Shown: positions 1 through 12,066, numbered from the stretch's first letter. The stretch: DNA of 64,000 nt from Mortierella alpina (GCA_029449245.1 JANATF010000009.1:558001-622000); one strand, 5' to 3'. Notes: generated from the letters alone by a model not told the origin. Program-made: numbers and translations.

Positions 1-44
1 TATGGCGAAAAAAAGGGATACAAAAAGTTAAGAGAGGCGCGTGT

Positions 45-647
45 TCATGCCATGGTCCATACTTCAATGGATCGCTCTAAGCTTACAATGACCACCAGCT
101 GCAAGAATACTTCGCGAATGGGCCAACGCGTCTCGTCGCTCAACTGAGAGACCTCTGGCAAGAATATGGCGCGCATTCCCTCGAGTCCTCTGATGCACCT
201 GGTGCGATCTAAGGGGAGCGTGAACAGCTCGTGGGCGAAGGATGCCATGTTTAGACGGGTCACAAAGTCTGGTGCCAGCTGATGATCCAGGATATGGTGT
301 CTCTGCAGCATGAAGAAGTCGCTCTGCGGATCGATCCATCTGCGCCCTCCTGTACGCGTTTGTTTTTTTTACGAAAGGAATAGGACCATGTTCAGGTGTG
401 TGATATCAACTATGCATGGCGTGCATGTGCTTTCCCTCTGGCAGAGGGCGAGGGGGGACGTACTGCATAAACGCCTCCACTGCTGTTGCAAGTTCTTGAA
501 CTCGATCCGGGCTTCTGTCCGCGGGTGGTTCATTTGCTGGAATGACTGAACATAGTGCTCGATGGCCGCCTCGAATGCGTCGCGGTAGTCCTTGTCCAGC
601 ATCTCTGGCACCGGCGCGTGAGCATTGCTCGCATGTGCAAAGGACAT
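45..647 (-). CDS. Unrecognised small protein, two exons
   Basis: Two exons on the minus strand, 647-464 and 349-45, are joined by a GTACGT...CAG intron whose phase (1/2) fits exactly, giving about 162 residues and a TGA stop at 45-47. The start at 647 opens a soluble, helical N-terminus (FEAAIEHYVQSFQQM) followed by an Arg/Gln-rich stretch across the junction. The second exon is well ordered, with a hydrophobic C-terminal helix (REVFLQLVVIVSLERS). No signal peptide, membrane segment or catalytic motif is visible, and I do not recognise the family. Codon use and the clean phase match argue that it is real. It is divergent from the TPR/SR gene starting at 1116 and shares a 468-bp promoter region with it. 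Confidence 0.55.
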
Positions 648-1115
648 GGTACTGGAGAAAAGCGTATGACACTGGAGACGCAAGAATGTGGATGTGCTAA
701 TATAGGTAGTGTAGTTGAACTGGGTGCAAGCAAGCGAATGAGCGGCGGGGTGGGAAGAAGACGAGACTGACTGACAGCAGCAGACGCGAGACGACACGCC
801 CACTGCCAACGGCCAGACAGGCAGATGTAGGGCTGATAGGGTTGGACACCAGAAGTGGCTTGCGATCTTTTGTGAATCAATGGCAACTGCGATACAAGAA
901 GGCGCATTTTTTGTTTCCTCCGTCTCCCTGTCCGTCCCCTGCGACCCCATCTGTCGACCCATCTGTCGACCACACAGCCACGCCTGCATCCCGCCAGGCA
1001 CGCCACCACTCCACGCATCAGCAAAGCACTAGGCAGCCAGCAGCCAGCACTCTCATCGCCAGACACAGAGACACAGAGAGTCAGCCAGCAGGAGAGCGAA
1101 TCCCGCACAAGCAGC
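648..1115. promoter_or_regulatory. Shared intergenic region between divergent genes
   Basis: These 468 bp lie between the start codons of two head-to-head genes, so they presumably hold both promoters. The right half is CA-rich and contains short direct repeats such as 'atctgtcgaccc' at about 949-968. No TATA box is obvious on either strand. Its role as a bidirectional promoter is inferred from position only. Confidence 0.4.
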
Positions 1116-4100
1116 ATGAGCAATCCATACGGCTATGTCGTTGCGCCACCGCAGCAGCAGCAACAGCAGCAGCAACACGCTGTCCTGCTCCCACCCACCA
1201 ACATCGACCCTGCCCTGGAAGGTGTCGTCAAGAGCTTCATGCGATCAGAAAAGTATGGGCGCAAGATAAAGAACCTCGTGAGAGCAACCTCAGTTCCGGG
1301 CCGCCAGAGTAAGCTTTGCAATGGAGGAGCACGATGACATGGACCCGACAATGCATACAGACACTGATCTTGGCTCATACATCTGTAAAACAGACTACAA
1401 GTTTGCCCCAGCTACGGCCTTGACTCAGCAAGAAACGCGATTGTGGAGGAACAACCTTATGCAGGATGAGATCGTGTCCAACAATCCCTTCTGGACCGCC
1501 CGCTGGATGAGGGTTTTTGGGATTGCCCCAAGGCTGGATGATAGCTTGCTCAAAGTTCCCTGGATCAAGTGCGAAAGGTAAGGTTTTTTTTTTCTTTTTT
1601 TTTTTGGCTTTGATAACTGGATCTCATGCTTGGCTTTGAAGAGCTCTCTCACCGACACATCTCCGTTTACCATAGACATAGATCAGCCGACGGCGATGCA
1701 CGATCAAGTGCACCACTACACCGCAAGGAGACATATTTGGATTTGCGGGACGAGCAAAACAGGAATTGGGCCATGGACAGGTATGGGACACTATGTTGAA
1801 AGAGATTCTGGGCACGTCTCGCACCCTGCATCGCGATCTTTGTTCTTAAATCCAGGAGTTCCTTTCAATCGAAATGTACTAGCTTCACTTCTGGAATCGA
1901 CTGTGCTCAAAAGGGTCAACTTGACGATGCAATCAAAGCATACACACAGGCAATCCAGATCGACGCAAAATGTGTAGAAGCATACGTCGCAAGAGGATGC
2001 ACGTAAGTCTTCGCTGTGCAGTGGCCATTTGGATCTCGCAGCGGACGCCCAATCGGTTTAACATATCTTGTTCTTGAACACTACAGGTTTGCTAATATCA
2101 AGAAATGGAGAGCGGCAATCATGGACTTTCGTGCAGCATTGAACCTTGATCCTTCCAACATCTCCGCTCGGCAGTACCTGGAAACAACCATGGCTCAGGA
2201 GGAAGAGCATCGACTAAATGTACGATAAAGAAACTGATCGTCGATGCGCTTTCTTCTAGCTCGTAGCTAAACCCACAGTCACTAACAGGTTGTTAATTTA
2301 CCTGCCATTATAGCCAACTGTGGATACTCATGCAGTTGGAGTTCTGGCCAATCCATCAAATACCACCGCCTTTGGCGGGGATGCTAATTTGGACGATATC
2401 AACGAAATCGTGCTGGACACGGACGCTCTTCACAATGCAGACGGGAGGAACGACAACAGAGGAAACAACAACGAGCGGAAAAAGAAAAAGAAGAAAAGCA
2501 AAGGCAAGAAGAGAAAGGATCTCTTCGAGGGCAACGCACGATCTCGAGACATGGGACGTGATCGAGATGACGGTCGTGACAGGAGCAGGGGCCAGAGCAG
2601 AGACAAGAGCCCCGATAGGAGTAGGGAAAGGAGGGATCGAGGCAGAAGCAGAGATAGAATTCGAGACAAGGATGATGACAGATACTCAAGCCGACCTACT
2701 CGTCGTGCTGGATCCCGGTCCCGAAGCCGGTCTCCGCGTGCCCGGTCAAAATCCAGATCAAGGTCAAGATCACAGACGAGGTCTGTCGCGCGATCTCGGC
2801 GCCGATCCAGGTCCAAGTCCCCAGGCCGAATTCGGTCTATTCAACGGTCATCATCCAGACTGGAGGATGGCAGGAAGAGGTCCAGATCGCGCTCTCCATC
2901 ACGGCACCGTTCGACTAGTGGACGTCAGGTCCGGGGTGGTTCACAATATCGACCCGACAATCGCTCACGGGATGGCAAGGAGAATGAGAGGAGCGCTGCT
3001 GGTCACAAACAAGGACGATCGGTCTCCAGATCAACATCCCGTTCCAGAAAGAGCCCTGCTCCGAACCGTATGCAGAACAGAGGACGATCACCTCCTCCTC
3101 CTCATGATCACGCAGTCGATGACATTAAGGGCAGGCCCAAGGAAAAGGACGTCCCAGTGCGAGAAGACTACTCTCCCGACGCCAATTACGACTATTCTCC
3201 CGACATCCAATACGACCGATCCCAAAAACTTTCGCACAACAATGATCCCACCGAGGAGCGGCTAGAGCCCAAGGCCTCAGTCGAGCTGGGCAAGGATGCT
3301 CCTGGACCTTCAGCAAAGACCGACAGCATCGACAAGGGCGAGTCGCACCCCATGAAAAGCTCTGACGATATCAAGGATACCAAAGCTGTCATGGACACAA
3401 ACGGTCCCGCAGCTCTTTCAAGTTTGAAAGGGCCATCAGAGGACACAAAGAAAGTGGATCGTGGCGAGGACAAAGATCAGGCCAGTGGTGTAGCAGGGAC
3501 CGCTGCAGCAGACAGAAGACGTAGCCGATCCCGAAGCAAGACCCGCGATAGGAACAGCACGACAGCAGGAACGCGTAGCCGATCAATTGACCGCGAAAGG
3601 GTGAATAGCAGTCGTAGAGGACGATCTTCTAGATCGCCCATCAGGAACAAGGCTATGCATCATGGCCGGAGTCGATCTCGCTCCGGTAGCCGATCTCGAA
3701 ATAGCCATGCACGATCCAAGGACGACGGCAAGGACGGCAATGTTAACAGGACAGCGCGTAGCCAATCCAATGGCGGCAGTAGAGCTGACGGTGACAGAGG
3801 TGCTCAAGACAAGAATATCACTGACCAAGGACGCTCACGACAAGATCGTTACCGACCGAGCGATCGTAGTCGTTCGCCTAGTCACACTAGGCGGATCCGG
3901 AATAGGTCCCGCAGCAGGAGTCGAACCCCCGTCAGGAACAACCGCGGTGCTAGTCGCTCTGAAAGTAAAGGGCGTCGAGGGCCGAAGAGAACCAAATCAC
4001 GATCACCCGTGCGATCTGGTGGAGGTGGTGGAGGCAGAAGCGGTAGAGGAAAAGGAGGTGGTGGAGGCGGAGGTGGCGGAGGTGGCGGAGGAAGAGGAAA

Positions 4101-4203
4101 GGTCTCGGGTGCGAACAAGATCGCAGTCTCCAAGGACTTTATGGAGCAGCGCAAGCGTATGCGCATGCGAAAAACCAGCCAGTCCAGATCGCGCTCGCCT
4201 TAA
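1116..4203 (+). CDS. TTC14-like tetratricopeptide protein with Arg/Ser-rich tail
   Basis: Probable exons are 1116-1308, 1361-1577, about 1642-1780, 1856-2002, 2087-2219 and 2314-4203, for roughly 900 residues. The N-terminus has a CAG/poly-Gln run. Exons 4 and 5 encode two tandem TPR motifs (AIKAYTQAIQID then VEAYVARGCT, then AAIMDFRAALNLDPSN and ARQYLETTM), closely matching the TPR core of animal TTC14. The S1 RNA-binding domain of animal TTC14 is not seen. The last exon is one long RS/RD/SR-dipeptide tail with a Lys block at its start and a Gly run near 4018-4100, typical of nuclear-speckle splicing proteins. A nuclear RNA-processing role is inferred. The first intron (1309-1360, 52 nt) is tentative. 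The junction after 1577 does not keep frame with the clear coding frame downstream (GFEELSHRH... to NWAMDR), so that splice is unresolved. Confidence 0.6.
1149..1178 (+). repeat. CAG/CAA poly-glutamine tract
   Basis: A run of CAG and CAA codons encodes eight consecutive Gln residues near the N-terminus of the TPR/SR protein. The mixed codons suggest a fairly stable tract. Confidence 0.8.
4018..4102 (+). repeat. Glycine-codon (GGN) low-complexity tract
   Basis: Repeated GGA/GGT/GGC codons encode two Gly blocks (6 and 13 residues) separated by a basic linker within the Arg/Ser tail. RGG-like flanks (RSGRGKGG) suggest RNA contact; this is inference from composition. Confidence 0.75.
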
Positions 4204-4394
4204 ATGCTTTGCAAGGGCGAGATCATAAAAGATGGAAATACATTCGTTGATGCCTGACTAATGTTACATTTGGTATCGTACACTATTCAAAAAAAAAAAT
4301 TACGCCTCGTGTCCTATGGTAACACGGTACGGCTCTGGGGCGCGCACACTGGTGTGCATCGGGTCCCATCCTCGACTGAACATCCTGGGCTTGA

Positions 4395-6833
4395 TCAAGA
4401 CGTCTCCCACGGCGATGGGATCGGGAAACGAGTCTCCAGGAACTGTTTGAACACTTGCCGAATTTGATTCACAACTCTAGGGTTATCGCCGACGTTGTCA
4501 TTGATGCAAAAAAATGCTGCTGTGTACTTTTGCTCCTGAATCTGGTCCAAACTCCTCTGAGCCTCGATCGGTTCACGAAGCTGAACGAAGGAATACGCAG
4601 ACGTGGAAGTGACAAAGTTGTACTTTGCCAGGTCAACAATCACGCTTCTATAAGCCTCCGATTCTATATCCAATGGCAGGATGTCAGCTCCTAGACCGGG
4701 GATGATGTCGCTAGTGCTATTCCGATCACTGCCATCGCTGTTGCTGGTGCTGCTATTAGTGCTAGTGTTGATGTCGTTGCTGGTTTGGCGCAGAATATGG
4801 AGCAAACAATCGCCACAATGGAACTCTGAAAAGGCGAAGCGCTCAAAGATTTCGTTGGACGTCGACATATCAATCCTCTTGATCGTGCTGTTCGTGAAAT
4901 TGGAGCCGAGACAAAAGTCCAGGTCGAGCTGACAGGTGCGATGAGAAAGCTCGTCATGGGTCAAGTACGGCGCCCTATCATTGCTGCGCACATTATTAGA
5001 GGTGTCGCCGTTTTTGAACATGAAGGGGTATCCATCCAGGCCCGAGTGTCTGTACACCGTCGAACCCGAGGGTGCGTACCCAAGCTGTCGCAGATGTGTA
5101 TCGCTGTCCTTCAAGTAGCTGGTGTAATTGGTGTTGTAAGGTTGTGGTGATGCGTCACTGTCGTCGTTGTCGTTGATGTTGTTGATGTTGTTGATGTTGT
5201 TGATGTTGTTGTTGTTGCTGGCATCGCTCATCTCTTGGTGATACTGGTTCCAAACGCGGACGCGCTGGATCAATTTCTCGCGCTCAGGCCAGTCTAGGGC
5301 GCCATCCTGATTAGAGTCCAGGCGATGGAACCAGTATGAGCTCAGCATGGTTTCCCGCAACCTCTCCATGACATAGTGGGCCAGGAGGAAGGACACCTGC
5401 ACGTCCTTGGCTTGACCCTCGCCACGGAAGCGATGTGAGCTGGTGTTCTTGAACTCCTCGGGCCATAATGCCTGGATCTCCTGAAGCATGGGTACGCTTA
5501 GCACATGGGGTACATGTGCAAGGTACGGTCGATGACGAGGTCCGAACTGCTTTGAGAGGAGATAGTTGCTGTACTGAAGCGAGTTCCATTCTCCAATGGC
5601 GATGGTGTTTTCAGGAGTGTCAAGGATCGTCGGTGGTACCAAAAGCGTCGGCTCTAGATGGAAGACAAAGCCGTAGAGAGGAGTCCACACGTCCGCGGCA
5701 CGCGTTTGGGTCCCAAGGAAGACATCGTCATTCAGGTACAGGAACTATTGCAGGAAGGTCAGGGTAAGGTACAGGGAGAAAGAGCAAGGAGGTGAGTAGC
5801 GGCCTTTTTTTGTTCCTTGCCCATTGGCCGTGCACAATAAAGTTGTGCAGTAAATCATTGGAGAAAGCAAGCTAGTCTATCGTTGGTGGTGGTAGTGTCC
5901 AGATGGACCCAAATAAGAGCATTTGTTTTTCGTGGCTCTTGATATATATGGATCGAAAAAAAGAGAGCACACGAGAGTATTGAGGACAATAAAAAAAAGG
6001 ATTGAGCTACTCACCACATCTGAGAGGCCAGGAATATGATGCATCTGGCTTTCGATCGCCAGGCTGTTGAAGGTGGGTAGAAAGGCCGTATTCTCAAAGG
6101 TCTCATCATGTTGAACCACTTCCACCACTCCCTTGGCCGAAGTCTGGTTGAGCCATGAAGGTATCTGACCCTCGTTCGTCTCTGTTTCTACCTCGGTGGC
6201 CAGGATATAGATCTTCTCAAACATCCCTGTTGCATATTGGGCCACTGAACGAACCGAGTACTTGAGCTCGTCCATGTCTCGATATCGATTCGCGGTCTGG
6301 TCTGTCTCTCGTTTTGTGCGTGCCGTGCGCTCGTTCCTGTGGACGACAGCACTGCTGTCTGCTGCTGCTGGAGGATCGATCTCTAGAGCCCTTTTCTTCG
6401 CGTGCCTGCTTGCACGGAATGCTTTGAAGAGCGCTGAGGCTTCTTCGTAGTCCTCCTTGATACTCTGAAGCCTTGCATCGGATCCGTTGACCCAGGTATA
6501 GACCACATCGATCCTGAGATTCGAACCCTCTGATTCTGTGAGATTTGGATCGAGTTTCTGACCATGAAGCCAGGTTGTGATCCAACCTGGTGGCTGTTGG
6601 AAGGGATGTCGTGATGTTCGAGTCAAGGGGCTGGTCTCTCGCCTCTCGACAGGGAGGTCTGATTCCAGCATGACAGGCTGTAGGAATAGAGCGGCATAGT
6701 TGATATATACAGTGAAATTGACGGCCACAAAGAGGAAGAACAGGAAGAGTGTGAACGTTCTGGCACTGCAGCTGAGACGCCGACGAGCGAGATGATACGC
6801 CGATAAGGGCATGGAGCTACGTTTATAGGCCAT
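4395..6833 (-). CDS. Stealth-family sugar-1-phosphate transferase with EF-hand (GNPTAB-like)
   Basis: Two exons, 6833-6015 and 5744-4395, are joined by a phase-0 GTGAGT...TAG intron, giving 722 residues. One membrane anchor at about residues 26-50 after a basic N-terminus makes this a type II Golgi-type protein. Conserved regions follow in order: CR1 (IDVVYTWVNGSD, about 108-119), CR2 (RYRDMDELKYSVRSV to LPTFNSLAIESQMHHIPGLS, then FLYLNDDVFLG across the splice), CR3 (NYLLSKQFG...RPYLAHVPHVL...EEFKNTSSHRFR, about 333-380) and CR4 near the C-terminus (FFCINDNVGDN). A canonical EF-hand loop (DSNQDGALDW) sits at about 415-425, as in the lysosomal enzyme GlcNAc-1-phosphotransferase GNPTAB. An Asn/Ile repeat insert follows it. 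Family chemistry is hexose-1-phosphate transfer from a sugar nucleotide to a glycan; the fungal acceptor is unknown. An upstream in-frame ATG at 6962 would add 43 residues ahead of the anchor. It converges with the TPR/SR gene. Confidence 0.85.
5160..5216. repeat. GTTGTTGAT trinucleotide-type repeat
   Basis: Repeats of GTTGTTGAT on the plus strand encode, on the minus strand, the NNINNINNIN insert of the Stealth protein between its EF-hand and C-terminal regions. It is likely to vary in length between strains. Confidence 0.85.
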
Positions 6834-9800
6834 GATCTTGCGAGGCGCAACTGGCCGAGAAGACGAGAAGGAGAAGGGATCAAAGAGAAAAGAGCCGTGT
6901 TGACATAGGGCGATGAGGTGTGTGAAATCGGTGAGGGTCAGCGGCTGGGACGGTGCAAGCACCAGGAGTATTGGTTGCAGCGATGGAGGCAGGGGTTAAC
7001 GAGGCAATTGAAGGCACGCAAGTTGGTAGTGTTCAAGTGAAAGAGGTGCACGAGTGAAGCGAAGAAAAGCGGGGGGAAGGAGGGTGAAGGAGAAATGGAC
7101 GGAGAAAAGGAACAATTATCATCAGAGGCACAGGTGTTTCCTTTTTAGTAGGTCCCTTGCAACTGCCTTGAGACAACGATTTCGACGTCATGTTCAGCAG
7201 CTCCTTCCAGTCCTTCACCTTGATACTCTGGTGGAATGAGTGGAAGCCAGTGAGGTGTCATTTTGAAGATGATCGGCTAAATATATGGCTGGCACACGGC
7301 GCCGAGACCCCTTTTTCTTGTTGTTCCTCACACCGAGATAGAAGCAGTATTTTAAGGTTAGTGCGGTCCTGCGCGTAAATAACTGACCATTCATCATCAA
7401 AGGCAAAACTATTTCGCTAAAAAAAATGAAGAACCGCCTACTCTCGGACGGACATCGAGGGTGGATGGGTAAATATGACACTGGGTCTTTCAGTCAACAA
7501 AGAAAAACCATGACTTTATGGCTTGACGGACGTTCTCTTCACATTCTCGACTGTCGCCGGGTAACCCTGATAGGAAGGCGTGTGATTCTTAAATGCCCTG
7601 TCGATCCGAAACGCTCTGTTGCTTTCTAGGTTTCCGTCGTTTTATCCTTATTCCGCTGTCCTCTTGACCTATGCCTTAGCGCTTCTTAAATTTAGGTGCA
7701 AGGGCGCGGGAATCTCGTAGTACCGGCGCACGCGATCAGAGGATGCTTAAAGTTGGAAAGTTCGGTAACACCTGAGACACACAGATCCAAGCAAATGTAG
7801 TTATCGGGCGGTGGTCTCATTGCTAGGAGGCTCTATAAGGACAACATCGCCGCGCACGATTGTTCACGAAGGACGAGGATTCGGCGTCATTATTGACAGT
7901 TGTTACAGGTGTACCCTCCTCCGGAAGAACCGTCGTTTTCGTACGCTGGGGCGCGATGCTACAGTTTGTTGAATATGCAGTTCCAGCTGGATCAGAGCGG
8001 AATAAACTTGATGCTACGAACATGCAAGAATCTAATTGACCTGCTCGCCTGAGAGCACTCGCTTATATGCGCCATGCCTCTATTTGTTGGTCAGGTAGAA
8101 TCACGCATATCATTTTTCAAGAGATGATGATACGGTAGCCTATAATAGTCCTCATGAAAGACACGGTATGCGTTTGTCCACGAAGAATCGCTTGTACAGC
8201 TCTTTACACCAATTCCTTAGATACAAATTGCCCTTGAGGCAGTGGCGTGTAAATCTAGCGTCTGTACTCTATTACTATTTGCTAGTAGCATGTCATAAGC
8301 CTGGGGCAATGGGCGAACAAGCTCTCAATACAGGCTACGGGCGCTGCAGCCGCGCCGTTGACCTGTCACATTGCGAACGCCTCAATCAACCCCTATCCAA
8401 AAATAAAAAACCCCCGTTCATCCTTTTTGCACAAGTCTACAACGCCTTCACGAAAGTAGGAAACTCTTGGGAACTGCAAGGTACCCGGCGCGTGAGCAAG
8501 CAGCAGGAAATGCGGGATCACTCAACTGAAAACCGCGTTCTGCTCCGCCTCCACGACCGCGGTCCCAGTATGGAGGACAAGTTGATTAGTGCATGACGAA
8601 CCAGCACGATCTGAACGATGATATCGATACGATGGCCATCAATGATGATGGTAATCATGAGTCTACGAGGGCGTCCATAGTTCGAGTGCGAAAGGCACCA
8701 CTACAACCTTCCTTTCACATTTTGGCTGTTACCGGCAAGCTATGGGACCATATGTGAGACCATCTGAATGCCTTCGATTTTCACCTCGATTATGTTGCAT
8801 CATTTTAGGCATGGTCTTCATCTTCGTCTCTAGTAATATGATGTCGCCCTATAGTCACGGGGGGGGGTAGACGCAAACACAGGTGCTTGGCTTCCCCTGC
8901 ACCTCGGATTGTATGGATGCCAAATGCCTGGCAGAGGTAGTTGCTTTGGGGTCTCATATGAAAAAATGGCGAACGATATTTCTAGCTGCGCTGGGACAAC
9001 CGTGCATGCGTTATTACAAGGATGAGATGCACCATAATGGGTGTTTGAAAGGGGCAAGATGCAGAGTGACAGAGACAGAAATAGCGCGAGAGCGAGAGAG
9101 ATATTCAGCAGTGCGAAGCTGTGGAGGAGGAAACGTCCATGTCTCTCACTCACTAATGTGCCCTGCGCTTGGTTTATAAGTCCATGATGTCCGGTATGTG
9201 TGCAGTCGGTTGTCTTCAAAAGACTCGGCTGAGCCCGCGGCTCTGCCGCGTCATTCCGTCACTCAAGTGCGCACATATATGCATACGTACATGTACCATG
9301 AGTCTTGGCTATGCAACATGTTCACAGGTTGATTCGGGACCATGGACAGAAGTGTGGATGTGGAGGTGGTTAAGCTGACCAGAATGCAGAGAAAGAGTGC
9401 GAAAAAGTTCGGCGAGCTGCTGTGAAAAGACAAGTTTATCCTGAGGTCTATTACTAAATGCTGCTGGGCGTATAGGCCAGATATATCTTCATGAAAAGAT
9501 CGGGCAAGCCATGACGCAAGGTGGCACCTCAGTGTAGTACACTTTGTCCTTCAAAAAATATTATTACGAGGGCAATTGAAATGCTGAGCAAATAAACAAT
9601 TGGGGTTTGGATCAGCGATGGGCAGTGTGTGGGGCAACCGCGCTCGAACCTCACGCGCTCTGTCACAGGGGAGACTTTGGTCCGAATGGGAGCCTTCGCG
9701 ATCCGAGCAACAATACATACTGCACGACCGGCTGCCTTCGCCAAGACTAAATAATTACAAATAACACACCGTCCGGCAACGGCTACAAGACCGTCCGACG

Positions 9801-10599
9801 TGAAGGTTGAGAGTTTGGGGAAAGGAAGTGGAAAATGCATTACGCTAAACAGAGAGTTCGCGTGCCATTGGTACATACGAACGGCGGAGTACATTTGCAC
9901 TGCAAGTGGACCAGACCAAAAAAATTGACGCAGGAACACGGGCCATTGAGCACACATGCGTGCACCAAGCTGTTGTTGTTGTGCTTCGAGTGCAGTTGGT
10001 GTGATGGTCTAAGGAGACAGAGGGAGTGTGATGCACATGTGCTTGCTCTGCTCCACCCACATCCGGGCGCATCGGGCTCCGCTCTCAAAATGAGCACGAC
10101 CAGGGTGAGGACGACTACTATGTAGCCAAGAGCTAGACAGAGTAAAAAAAAGAGCACACGTGTTGTAATGCATGAATGCGCGCAGAACGAGGGTAACGAG
10201 GGTAAGGGTGAGTAAGAGAGAGGAAGAAAGGCAGACAGACAGACAGACAGAGAGAGCCCTTCCTGCCTTCCTGCCTTTGCTGCCCTTGCCTTTGCTGATA
10301 GGGTTTATGGTTATGGGGTTTGTCACTCGCTCAAAGGAACACGGCAAACTGTAATATATCCCGTATGTGCGAGATCGTATATAAGGTCCTCCCGGCCTCT
10401 GCCCTCTCCCCTGTGATCCTGTCGTTTGCTCACTCTGTGTATCTTGTATCCCTGCAACTCCTGTACTCTTGTATTCCCACCCTCAACCTCAATTCCCGAC
10501 CCACCCTTCCCTCTCCACGACCTTTCCTCTCGCCCATCTCACTCTGCACACCTCTAATATTTATTCATATACCACTTCTCACACTCTGCGTCTCTGGTC
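6834..10599. other. Long interval without a recognisable gene
   Basis: About 3.8 kb between the Stealth gene and the CRAL-TRIO gene. Open frames here, including a 142-codon one at 8168-8596 and a 66-codon minus frame at 7823-8023, lack recognisable domains, coding-like composition or fitting splice partners. There are short A/T and purine tracts, a GACA/CAGA run near 10230-10252, and a TATA box near the right end. No tRNA, rRNA or transposon ends were found. It may hold promoters, UTRs or decayed sequence. Confidence 0.45.
10378..10385 (+). promoter_or_regulatory. TATA box of the CRAL-TRIO gene
   Basis: TATATAAG lies 222 bp upstream of the ATG at 10600 and is followed by a strongly C/T-rich stretch typical of fungal transcription start regions and leaders. 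Confidence 0.6.
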
Positions 10600-12066
10600 A
10601 TGGCCAACTTCAACTACACCCCACCCGCAACCTCCACAAACGGCCACCATGGCCACCTCACCCCTGAGCAGTCCTTCATGCTGCGTCTCTTCTGGGGCCG
10701 CCTCTATGAGATCTTTGACGGGAAGGCGCTCTGCGACCAAACCATGCCCGTCTCGTTCAAGGGAGAGACGGCTGTTGACAGCAGTGCCTCGGTCCCATCT
10801 GCAGAGGCCTCGAATGGGTGGCTCACTTTCGCTAACCCCTCACCGGCAGCCAACCCGCCGGCTCCTCGTTTCACAGGGTCAGAGCTGTACAACATTTTCT
10901 GGAAACTCGCGATGATGAGTCACCCAGACAGGATTGTTCTTAAGGTAAGGAGTCGATAGCGAACGGGATTAAAGCCCAATACAAAGAGCACACGCGCTTG
11001 ACATTCAAAAAGTCTTAACAACGATTGTGCTCCTCCGTCGTAGTATCTTCGAGCCCGCAAATGGGTGCTCGACGAGTCCTTGAAGATGTTCTTGAACTCG
11101 CTCAAGTGGCGCATTGTGGAGCGATTAGACGAGCTCTCAGAGCTCTCGGACGTTGAACTGGATGCGAAATACACAGGATTTATCGACCAAATGAGGTCAG
11201 GCAAGGGATACATCCGGGGCGGTGATGCTCTGGGCCGGCCCATTTCTTTTATCAACGCTCGCCAGCATCACAAAGGAGACCAGCCAGCGGAGACGCTTCA
11301 TCGCTATACCCTCTATGTAAGTACATCAGAGCAATACCGGGACTCGACGTGTACAGGTCATGCTAAAAGCGCTCTTATCTTGCAGCTGTTGATGTCGGAC
11401 TTTTCCCCCCCTCCTCAATGTTCTTTTGTTCTATCACAGACCATGGAGTGCGGCCGAACGCTTCTACCAGAGGGCGTAGAAACAGTCGTTATTCTCTTTG
11501 ACCTTTCGGATTTCGGACTCAACAACATGGACTGGGGCTTTATTCGACTGTTTGTTCAGTGCTTTGAGTCCTACTATCCCGAAACCCTCGCCCAATGCAT
11601 CATTCATCGTGCTCCCTATGTTTTCTGGGGCATTTGGAAGCTGATTGAACCTTTGCTGGATCCTGTTGTCACAAAGAAGTTTGTGTTCACTAGCAACAAC
11701 GAAGAACTTCACCAGGTTATCCCTCGTGAACATTTGCCCATCACGCACTACGATGGACTAGACGACTGGAACTATTCGTACGTTCCTCCAGCTGCCGGAG
11801 AGAACGACCTCATGAACGACACCGTCCAGAGGCAGGCATTGCTGAAGGAGAGGCATGGATTGCAAGCAGAATTTGATGCGGCCACAAGGGCATGGATCGA
11901 CAGTGGAGACGAGAGCCATTCGGCTCTGCGGAATGAAATTGCTCAAAGACTTCGGGAGCAGTATTCACGCCTGGCACCAGTGACCCGTGCAACCAGCCTA
12001 TACCAGAGGTGGGGTGTCCTGCCAGACGGCAAGGTCAATTGGAACTACAACGTGCAAATGCAGTAA
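10600..12066 (+). CDS. CRAL-TRIO (Sec14-like) lipid-transfer protein
   Basis: Three exons, 10600-10944, 11044-11316 and 11440-12066, with phase-0 GTAAGG/TAG and GTAAGT/CAG introns, encode 414 residues. Exon 2 opens with YLRARKWVLDESLKMF, the CRAL-TRIO N-terminal helical signature. The lipid-binding core follows: a nucleotide-fold strand (VETVVILFDLSDFGLNNMDW), then ESYYPETLAQCIIHRAPYVFWGIWKLIEPLLDPVVTKKF, then a final strand with EELHQVIPREHLP. This resembles the fungal Csr1/Pdr16-type branch, which moves phosphatidylinositol and other lipids between membranes; the ligand cannot be read from sequence. The acceptor at 11439 was chosen over an alternative CAG at 11386 because only it joins RYTLY to TMECGRTLLP as in relatives. 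The gene converges on the FMT gene 118 bp downstream. Confidence 0.88.

Noticed and set aside
8168-8596. 142-codon open frame on the plus strand
   Set aside because: No domain, no promoter-like context and no fitting introns; probably chance.
9635-9665. tRNA B-box-like GGTTCGAGC on the minus strand (also near 6525 and 16371)
   Set aside because: The flanking bases do not pair into T or acceptor arms, and no matching A box or anticodon arm is found at the right distance.
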